This document shows positions 56,525 through 62,704 of a stretch of 64,000 bases of DNA, piece after piece. Both the position numbers and the translations under genes were made by a program. Position 1 is the first letter of the stretch; the number at the start of each line of letters is the position of its first letter. Under the pieces are notes generated by a model, which did no database searches, was not told the origin of the DNA, and saw only the letters and a list, made by a program, of their open reading frames with translations. The stretch is from Arthrobacter sp. ZGTC412. GTDB taxonomy: Bacteria; Actinomycetota; Actinomycetes; Actinomycetales; Micrococcaceae. Location: contig NZ_PJII01000002.1 in assembly GCF_002929215.1 (NCBI RefSeq), forward strand, positions 62,001 through 126,000, written 5' to 3'.

Positions 56525-56569
56525 GGTTAGCGCCCAATAACTGAAATTCAGGTTAGTCTTTATTAACTG
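56525..56569. promoter_or_regulatory. two TetR-type operators and mcc operon promoter
   Basis: GGTTAG-N6-AATAACTG (56525-56543) and GGTTAG-N6-ATTAACTG (56551-56569) are two copies of one imperfect palindrome whose GTTA and TAAC halves are 8 bp apart; the copies start 26 bp apart. On the minus strand -35 TTGGAC (56574-56579) and -10 TAACCT (56550-56555) are separated by 18 bp, so one site fills the spacer and the other covers the start region. This is a layout expected for a TetR repressor. Confidence 0.6.
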
Positions 56570-56623
56570 TGAAGTCCAACACACATACCGCCCTGTCTAG
56601 GCCTGCGGTTACGAGGAGGGAAT

Positions 56624-57352
56624 GTGGCCAGCACCAACGCCACCCGGGCCGGCGGGCGCGCGTCCTCGACAGGGGACGCCACTTCGGACGCGGCCCCGCC
56701 TCCGCCACGTGATCCCGCCAGCCCGCGCGGGTCTTCAACCCCAGGCGGCTCGTCAACCCAGCGCGGCCAGGCGAAGGAGAACCGCCGGCAGGCGCTGCTG
56801 TCTGCCGCCGCTTCGCTGTTCGCCGTCAACGGGTTCAACCGCGTGTCCCTTGAGGACCTCGGAGCGGCGGCAGGAGTCAGCGGCCCCGCGGTCTACCGTC
56901 ATTTTCCCGGCAAGCAGGCGGTCCTCGCGGACCTGCTGGTGACCGTCAGCAAGGAACTGCTCGACGGCGGCCTCGAGGTGGTTGCCCAAAATCCCGATCC
57001 CGCATCCGCCCTGCGCTGCCTTGTGGAGTTCCAGGTGGACTTTGCCCTGGGCAAGCCGGACGTCATCCGGGTACAGGACCGCGACTTCAGCAATCTGTCC
57101 GAACAGGACCAGTCGGCCGTACGGACGCTCCAGCTTAGTTACGTCGAGGTGTGGGTGGACGTACTCGCCAAGCTGCATCCGGACACCGAGATCGCGGAAC
57201 TCCGGATGCGCGCCCATGCCACGTTCGGACTGATCAACTCCACGCCGCACTCCGTCCGCAGCCACGGCCGGAAAATGGCGGCACGATCCGCCCGTCCCCT
57301 GCTGGAGAACATGGCGCTCGCCGCCCTGCTGGTCGAGGTTCCGCAGGGCTAA
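56624..57352 (+). CDS. TetR family transcriptional regulator
   Basis: The GTG at 56624 (AGGAGG just upstream) gives 242 residues. After a polar extension of about 45 residues, the HTH is SAAASLFAVNGFNRVSLEDLGAAAGVSGPAVYRHFPGKQAVLADLL (about 64-110). The rest is the ligand-binding helical domain. It is divergent from the leucine operon, like Rv2506 in the matching M. tuberculosis locus, so it probably represses that operon in response to an acyl-CoA. Confidence 0.92.
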   Translation: MASTNATRAGGRASSTGDATSDAAPPPPRDPASPRGSSTPGGSSTQRGQAKENRRQALLSAAASLFAVNGFNRVSLEDLGAAAGVSGPAVYRHFPGKQAVLADLLVTVSKELLDGGLEVVAQNPDPASALRCLVEFQVDFALGKPDVIRVQDRDFSNLSEQDQSAVRTLQLSYVEVWVDVLAKLHPDTEIAELRMRAHATFGLINSTPHSVRSHGRKMAARSARPLLENMALAALLVEVPQG

Positions 57353-57390
57353 CCAGGAAGCTGCGACAAGTTCTCGGCCAGGAGCACACG

Positions 57391-57464
57391 GACCACACGC
57401 GGCTCGGGGACAGGAGCGGCCCTGGACCGCATAAGCGGTGCAGGGCCGCAACGCTCGTGTGGTC
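57391..57464. terminator. three-tier nested hairpin between tetR and the E2 gene
   Basis: GACCACACG (57391-57399) pairs with 57456-57464, CGGCCCTG (57417-57424) with 57441-57448, and ACCGC (57426-57430) with GCGGT (57435-57439), all perfect. It lies between two convergent stop codons. It could act as a bidirectional terminator, although no T-tract is present. Confidence 0.55.
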
Positions 57465-57496
57465 CAGGGCCGCCACGCAAGAAGCTGCCGGGGCAG

Positions 57497-58954
57497 CTAC
57501 ACCATCGTGAGGGCCATTCCCGGCTCCCCGAGGATCGCGCCCACATCAGCCAGGAAGCGTGAACCCTGTTCCCCGTCCACCAGGCGGTGGTCAAAGGACA
57601 GGCTCAGGGTGAGGACTTGGCGCAGGGCAACCTGGCCCTGATACTCCCATGGCATGTTCCGCACCGCCCCCAGCGCAAGGATGGCTGCCTCCCCCGGGTT
57701 GAGGATGGGCGTGCCGGCGTCGATCCCGAAAACACCGATGTTAGTGATCGAAATGGTTCCCCCGGACAGATCCGCCGGTGTGGTCTTGCCCGCCCGGGCG
57801 GCTTCGGTGAGTTCCGCCAGGGCATCCGCGAGCTGCAGGAGTGACAGCGAGTCCGCGTCCTTGATATTGGGAACAGTCAGTCCCCTTGGTGTTGCGGCGG
57901 CGATACCGAGGTTCACGTAGTTGAACGTCACGATCTCCTGATTCGCCTCGTCCCACCGGGCGTTCAGGGCGGGGTTCCGGCGCAGAGCGATAAGCACAGC
58001 CTTCGCCGCCAGCGTGAGCGGGGTCAGCTTGTGGCCGCCGAATTCGCGGCTTCCCTTGAGCTTTGCCAGCAGGTCCATGGCGGGGGTGACATCCACCGTG
58101 AGGAATTCGGTGACATGGGGAGCGGTGAAGGCGCTCTGCACCATGGCGGCCGCCGTGAACTTCCGCACGCCCTTGATGGGCGTCCGGGTTTCCCGCTCTC
58201 CCTGACGAACTTGCAGCGCGACGGCGGCCCCTGCTTCCCGGGCGGGAGCAGCGCCCGCCGACCTGCCATCCAGAAAGTGCTGGACGTCCTCGCGGGTGAT
58301 CAGGCCCTGGGGTCCCGTCGCTGCAACCAGTGCCAGGTCCACGCCCGAGTCCTTCGCAAACTTCCGCACGGGCGGGGTAGACCGGGGGCGGGTCCCGGCG
58401 GACTGGGCTTCGACGGGCTGGGCTTCGACGGACGCAACCACCGGGGCTTTGGTTTCGACAGGCCGGGTTTCGACAGACTCAACCACCGGGGCTATCACCT
58501 GGACAGACTCAACCACCGGGAGCCGGTTGCGGGGGCGACGGGCCGGCCGGGCGGAGCTTTCGACGACGGCGCCGTACCCCACCAGATTGGGTTGCCTCTT
58601 GGCCGGCTCCCCCTCCTGCCCTGCTGCGGGGCCCGCCGGGGCTGCCGGGGCTGCCGGGGACGAGGCGGCGGTACCGGGCCCTGGCGAGGGGGTTCCGGCG
58701 TCGTCCGATACCTCAAACGAGACGATGGGCTTGCCCACCTCCACGATCGTTCCCGGTTGTTCGTGCAGTTCCCTGATGACTCCGGCGAAGGGGGACGGCA
58801 GCTCAACCACTGCCTTGGCGGTTTCGACCTCCGCGATTACCTGGTTGAGGCTGACGGTATCCCCCACCCCAACCTTCCAGCTGAGGATCTCCGATTCAGT
58901 AAGCCCTTCGCCCAGGTCCGGGAGCCGGAATTCCTTGATCATGGTGGCGCTCAT
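57497..58954 (-). CDS. branched-chain 2-oxoacid dehydrogenase E2 (dihydrolipoyl acyltransferase)
   Basis: The 485-residue protein has one lipoyl domain (Lys47 in EVETAKAVV), a long linker (about 75-205), a peripheral subunit-binding domain (about 207-250: PVRKFAKDSGVDLALVAATGPQGLITREDV), and a catalytic domain with SFDHRLVDGEQG near residue 450. The linker includes VVESVQVIAPVVESVETRPVE and is encoded by degenerate DNA repeats. The ATG at 58952-58954 overlaps the E1 beta stop by 4 bp. It transfers the acyl group from E1 to CoA; the E3 gene is not in the window. Confidence 0.93.
   Translation of the reverse strand: MSATMIKEFRLPDLGEGLTESEILSWKVGVGDTVSLNQVIAEVETAKAVVELPSPFAGVIRELHEQPGTIVEVGKPIVSFEVSDDAGTPSPGPGTAASSPAAPAAPAGPAAGQEGEPAKRQPNLVGYGAVVESSARPARRPRNRLPVVESVQVIAPVVESVETRPVETKAPVVASVEAQPVEAQSAGTRPRSTPPVRKFAKDSGVDLALVAATGPQGLITREDVQHFLDGRSAGAAPAREAGAAVALQVRQGERETRTPIKGVRKFTAAAMVQSAFTAPHVTEFLTVDVTPAMDLLAKLKGSREFGGHKLTPLTLAAKAVLIALRRNPALNARWDEANQEIVTFNYVNLGIAAATPRGLTVPNIKDADSLSLLQLADALAELTEAARAGKTTPADLSGGTISITNIGVFGIDAGTPILNPGEAAILALGAVRNMPWEYQGQVALRQVLTLSLSFDHRLVDGEQGSRFLADVGAILGEPGMALTMV
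58407..58520. repeat. degenerate repeat array inside the E2 linker
   Basis: The 19-bp GACAGACTCAACCACCGGG occurs twice at a 30-bp period (58472-58490 and 58502-58520), and three further degenerate TTCGACRG-type copies lie before it. The 30-bp step equals ten codons, so the array keeps the frame. The unit resembles dispersed CGACAGGCTCAACCACCGG-type repeats common in Micrococcaceae, from memory. Confidence 0.75.
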
Positions 58955-59961
58955 CCTTCCAGCCCGCTGAGGGAGTTCGGCCGGCCCAGGGCGCGGTCCA
59001 CGCCGTCGAGGATGCGGTCCAGGCCCGGCAGGTGGTGCATTTCCAACTTGGAGTACGGGTACGGGATGTCGAAGCCGGTAACGCGGACAGGCGCCGCTTC
59101 GAGGTAGTAGAAGCACCGCTCGGTAATGCTGGCTGCCACCTCCGCGCCGAGGCCTCCGGACTGCCCGGCCTCGTGGGTCATGACCAGGCGGCCGGTCTTG
59201 CGGACCGAGGCCACAACGGTGTCGTAGTCCACGGGGGCCAGCGAGCGCAGGTCGATGACCTCGATGGAAATGCCTTCATCTGCGGCTGCAAGGGCGGCGT
59301 CGCGGGCCGTCTTCACCAGCGGGCCGTAGGCCACCAAAGTGACGTCAGCGCCTTCCGCCAGCACCCTGGCCTTGTCCATGGGTGCGGCGGAGTGCGGATC
59401 AACTGACTCATCGACGTCGGCTTTGTCGTGATAGCGGCGCTTGGGCTCGAAGTACAGGACGGGGTCGTCGCAGGAGATGGCCTGCTGGATGACTGTGTGG
59501 GCGTCCTGTGGGTTGGACACGGTCACAACCCGCAATCCGGAGGTGTGGGTGAAGTAGGCTTCCGGGGATTCCGAATGGTGTTCGGGTGAGCCGATGCCGC
59601 CGCCGAAGGGGACCCTGATGGTGATGGGCATTTTCACAGCACCACGTGTCCGGTAGTGGAGCTTGGCCACCTGGCTGACGATCTGGTCGAAAGCCGGGTA
59701 TATGAAGCCGTCGAACTGGATTTCCACCACGGGGCGGTAGCCGCGGTAGGCCAGCCCCACAGCGGTTCCAACAATGGCGGACTCTGCCAGGGGTGTGTCC
59801 ACCACGCGGTGCTTGCCAAAGTCCTTCTGAAGCCCGTCGGTGATCCTGAAGACACCGCCCAGGGCACCGATGTCCTCGCCGAGGAGGATTACCTTGGGGT
59901 CGTTCTCCAGGGATTTGCGGAGGCCGGCGTTGATGGCGCGGGCAAAGGTCATCTGGGTCAT
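58951..59961 (-). CDS. branched-chain 2-oxoacid dehydrogenase E1 beta
   Basis: The 336-residue TPP-dependent subunit has FARAINAGLRKSLENDPKVILLGEDIGALGGVFRIT at the N-terminus, EIQFDGFIYPAFDQIVSQVAKLHYRTRG, SPEHHSESPEAYFTHTSGLRVV and the C-terminal HEAGQSGGLGAEVAASITERCFYYLEAPVRVTG-like block. With E1 alpha it decarboxylates branched-chain 2-oxoacids. It overlaps E1 alpha by one base and E2 by four. Confidence 0.95.
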   Translation of the reverse strand: MTQMTFARAINAGLRKSLENDPKVILLGEDIGALGGVFRITDGLQKDFGKHRVVDTPLAESAIVGTAVGLAYRGYRPVVEIQFDGFIYPAFDQIVSQVAKLHYRTRGAVKMPITIRVPFGGGIGSPEHHSESPEAYFTHTSGLRVVTVSNPQDAHTVIQQAISCDDPVLYFEPKRRYHDKADVDESVDPHSAAPMDKARVLAEGADVTLVAYGPLVKTARDAALAAADEGISIEVIDLRSLAPVDYDTVVASVRKTGRLVMTHEAGQSGGLGAEVAASITERCFYYLEAAPVRVTGFDIPYPYSKLEMHHLPGLDRILDGVDRALGRPNSLSGLEG

Positions 59962-61151
59962 CAGCGTGCACCTTCTTCTGAGACGGCTTCTGCGGGATCA
60001 CCGAAGGAGGCCAGGTAACGGGTGTAGTGGTCCTGCTGCCGGTCCAGCCAGGAGTTGGGGGTGCTGTAGACGTGCTTGAAAACGTCCAGCGGCTGCGGCT
60101 CCGGCATGGTGGTGCAACCTGTGCGCATTTCCCGGGCAACGGCGTCGGCTCTGTCCTTGACCTGCTGCTTCAGCGCTGCCGTCAGCAGGCCTTTGCGGTC
60201 CAGAAGCGCTTCCACCCGGCTGATTGGGTCCTTCGCTGCCCAGTCCTCAAGTTCGTTGGCATCCCGGTAGCGGGTGGGGTCATCGGCAGTGGTGTGGGGG
60301 CCCATCCGGTAGCTGACGGCTTCAATGAAGGTGGGACCGCCGCCGCGCCGGGCCCGGTCCAGGGCCACCCGCGTTGCGGCCATCACCGCCAAAACGTCGT
60401 TGCCGTCCACCCGGAGGCTGGGGATGCCGAAGCCGGCCGCCCTGTCCGCCAGCTGGATATGCGACTGAAGCCGCACCGGCTCTGAAATGGCCCAATGGTT
60501 GTTGGTGCAGAAAAACACCACGGGCACCTGGAAGCTCGCGGCAAAGACCATGGCCTCGCTGACGTCGCCTTCGCTGGTCGCGCCGTCGCCAAAGTAGGTG
60601 ACCGCAGCGGAATCAGCGCCATCGTTCTGGATACCCATGGCATAGCCGGTGGCGTGGAGGGTTTGGGCGCCGATGATGATCTGCGGCGTCGCCATGTTGA
60701 TCGAATACGGATCCCAGCCGGACGACGCGTTTCCGCGCCAGACCCGTACGATGTCCGTCAGGTCAACACCCCGGCAGTACGCCACACCGTTTTCGCGGTA
60801 GCTGGAAAAAACGAAGTCGTCCGCGCGGAGGGACCGGCCGGAGCCGACCTGCGCCGCCTCCTGCCCCAGCAGCGGCGGCCACAATGCGAGCTCACCCTGC
60901 CTCTGCAGGGCCGTGGCTTCGACGTCGATGCGCCGGACCACAGTCATGTCCTCGAACAGCGAACACAACTGCTCGTCTGTAATGTCCTGGACCCAGGGGT
61001 CGAATTCCGGGTGGCTTACCCGCTCCCCGGAGGGAGTAATCAACTGGACGAGGCCCCTGCCCTGCCCGTGGATGTCCGCCATGGCATCAGTGCTTGGGGC
61101 ACCTGCACTTGGGGTATCTGCGCCGTCCTGGCCCGTTCCGTCTGTAGACAC
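59961..61151 (-). CDS. branched-chain 2-oxoacid dehydrogenase E1 alpha
   Basis: The 396-residue subunit has the TPP motif GDGATSEGDVSEAMVFAASFQVPVVFFCTNNHWAIS (about 195-230) and VEATALQRQGELALWPPLLGQEAAQVG. About 35 N-terminal residues are an extra polar extension, so a shorter start is possible. It is the first gene of the bkd-type operon, divergent from the Lrp/AsnC gene. The complex supplies isovaleryl-CoA to the adjacent leucine operon. Confidence 0.94.
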   Translation of the reverse strand: MSTDGTGQDGADTPSAGAPSTDAMADIHGQGRGLVQLITPSGERVSHPEFDPWVQDITDEQLCSLFEDMTVVRRIDVEATALQRQGELALWPPLLGQEAAQVGSGRSLRADDFVFSSYRENGVAYCRGVDLTDIVRVWRGNASSGWDPYSINMATPQIIIGAQTLHATGYAMGIQNDGADSAAVTYFGDGATSEGDVSEAMVFAASFQVPVVFFCTNNHWAISEPVRLQSHIQLADRAAGFGIPSLRVDGNDVLAVMAATRVALDRARRGGGPTFIEAVSYRMGPHTTADDPTRYRDANELEDWAAKDPISRVEALLDRKGLLTAALKQQVKDRADAVAREMRTGCTTMPEPQPLDVFKHVYSTPNSWLDRQQDHYTRYLASFGDPAEAVSEEGAR

Positions 61152-61255
61152 GATAGCCGCACCTTCTCACGTTGTTGACCCGCGGAATTCGGGACTTGTG
61201 ATCCCGCTGGCCGCCGGCCCCCGGGCGCCGTTGCCCCGGATACTGTGACCCTACT

Positions 61256-61306
61256 CACAATGCTCATTGGGTACAACCACCAGGGCCGTCGTTGAGCACA
61301 ATGCTC
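61256..61306. promoter_or_regulatory. Lrp-type binding sites between E1 alpha and the Lrp gene
   Basis: The 10-mer CACAATGCTC occurs at 61256-61265 and 61297-61306, exactly 41 bp apart (about four helical turns). The second is part of the palindrome GAGCA-CAA-TGCTC (61294-61306). They lie in the 168-bp divergent gap, so binding by the adjacent Lrp/AsnC regulator to both is likely. Confidence 0.55.
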
Positions 61307-61343
61307 TGCGAGGCGTCTTGTGACAGTGCTAACGTTGCGCATT

Positions 61344-61817
61344 ATGCAAGCTTTGGATGGCACTGACACCCGCCTTTTAGTTGCCTTGGCCCAGGATCCG
61401 CGGCGGACGGTGGTGGCCCTTGCCCAGAAGCTTGGACTGTCCAGGAATACGGTGCAGGCACGGATGGCCCAGCTGGAGAAAAAGCACGTCTTCCTTTCCT
61501 TCGAACGCAGGATCAATCCGGTGGCGCTCGGGTATCCGCTGATGGCGTTCATTTCCGTCCATGTCCAGCAGCAAAAGCTTGCCCAGCTGGCGACAGCCCT
61601 GGCCGATGTCCCGGAAATCCTCGAAGGCTACGGACTCACCGGCTCCGCCGACCTGCTGCTCCGGGTGGTGGCACTGGACGCCGAGGACCTCTTCCGCATC
61701 AACGGGAAGATCCTCGCGTGCGACGGCGTGGACCGGACTGATACTGCCCTGGCGATGGGTGAGCTCATTCCCTTCCGGGTGCAGCCCCTGCTGGAGCGGG
61801 GCCCGCAAGGCAGCTGA
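61344..61817 (+). CDS. Lrp/AsnC family transcriptional regulator
   Basis: From the ATG at 61344 the product has 157 residues; an in-frame GTG at 61320 adds 8. The N-terminal winged HTH covers LDGTDTRLLVALAQDPRRTVVALAQKLGLSRNTVQARMAQLEKK and the C-terminal RAM-type ligand domain includes VPEILEGYGLTGSADLLLRVVALDAEDL. It is divergent from the E1 alpha gene, as is bkdR in other bacteria, so it probably controls the branched-chain operon in response to an amino acid. Confidence 0.9.
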   Translation: MQALDGTDTRLLVALAQDPRRTVVALAQKLGLSRNTVQARMAQLEKKHVFLSFERRINPVALGYPLMAFISVHVQQQKLAQLATALADVPEILEGYGLTGSADLLLRVVALDAEDLFRINGKILACDGVDRTDTALAMGELIPFRVQPLLERGPQGS

Positions 61818-61948
61818 CAGCGCCCGCGGGACTGCCATGGAAGTACGACGGCGGCAGCGCGGGCTATAGGCTGTTGCAAGTTAATCACGGGTTCCGGGAG
61901 GGCCCCGCAACCAGGCGGTGCCATGCAACACGCCGGAAAGGCTCCATC

Positions 61949-62548
61949 TTGAGCAGTCCTCAGGAACCGCACCAGCCGGGACAACGCCGACAGGCGCCGC
62001 AGCAGCCATCCCTGCCCCCGCAGCAGCTGCCGGGCCACGGTGGCCGGGCCTACCAGGTTCCCGCCGGCGCGTACGCGGAGCCCGGCCCGTTCGGGCTGCC
62101 GGGCCAGCAGCCCCCGGTTAGGAGCCGGCGGAAACTGTGGATCATCTTGGCGAGCATCGGCGGCGTCCTGCTTTTGGTGGTCCTGGGCATCATCATCCTG
62201 GTCAACGTGGTGGGGAGTGCCACCACCCAGGCAAGGGGCCTTGCTGACGGTTTCACCAGGATGGTCATCAGCGGCCAGAGCTCGCAGGCCTACGATGAGT
62301 ACCTCGACCCTGCCCTGAAGGAACAGTTGTCAATGGAAGCGTTTATCGCCGGAGTGGACACCCTGGAGATGAATGATTCGTGCAAGCCGTCCTACAACGC
62401 CCTTGAGGTGGGCACCGACAACGGGGTCAAGGCGGCGGACGTGGCGGGTGTCATCACCTGTGACGGCAAGGAAGTGGACCTTTCCTACCGCTTCGAAGGC
62501 ACAGAGGAGCTGAAGATGACCAACATCAAGCTCCGGCCGAAGGCCTAG
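61949..62548 (+). CDS. hypothetical membrane-anchored protein
   Basis: The TTG at 61949 gives 199 residues, preceded by GAAAGG about 8 nt upstream. A Pro/Gln-rich cytoplasmic N-terminus (1-60) leads to one helix (about 63-87, LWIILASIGGVLLLVVLGIIILVNVVG) and an external domain of about 110 residues with two Cys (SCKPSYNALEV, GVITCDGKEVDL) that may form a disulfide. The layout fits small envelope-anchored DUF4190-like or DUF4878-like proteins, but I do not recognise it securely. The 131-bp gap after the Lrp gene contains no other gene. Confidence 0.65.
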   Translation: MSSPQEPHQPGQRRQAPQQPSLPPQQLPGHGGRAYQVPAGAYAEPGPFGLPGQQPPVRSRRKLWIILASIGGVLLLVVLGIIILVNVVGSATTQARGLADGFTRMVISGQSSQAYDEYLDPALKEQLSMEAFIAGVDTLEMNDSCKPSYNALEVGTDNGVKAADVAGVITCDGKEVDLSYRFEGTEELKMTNIKLRPKA

Positions 62549-62600
62549 CTCCACCGCAGCCCAGCCCGCAAGGGCGGCCTCACAACGGCGGGCTCCACAC

Positions 62601-62632
62601 AGACCAGCTCACAGACAGACCAGCTCACAGAC
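62601..62632. repeat. two-copy 16-bp tandem repeat
   Basis: AGACCAGCTCACAGAC occurs twice in tandem (62601-62616, 62617-62632) with a partial third copy, in the gap between the hypothetical gene and the terminator. It is purely non-coding. Confidence 0.85.
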
Positions 62633-62640
62633 AGGCAGAA

Positions 62641-62674
62641 AAAGAGCCTCGGCGCCGCAGCGCCGAGGCTCTTT
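62641..62674. terminator. bidirectional terminator
   Basis: AAAGAGCCTCGGCGC (62641-62655) pairs perfectly with 62660-62674 around a 4-nt loop. On the plus strand it ends in CTTTCTGG and on the minus strand in TTTTTCTGCC, so it serves the convergent hypothetical and symporter genes. Confidence 0.88.
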
Positions 62675-62704
62675 CTGGAGTGGCAGGTAATTGCTTCCGG
62701 AGGG

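Noticed and set aside
58407-58520. CRISPR array
   Set aside because: The repeats are short, degenerate, in the reading frame of a gene and lack unique spacers of uniform length.
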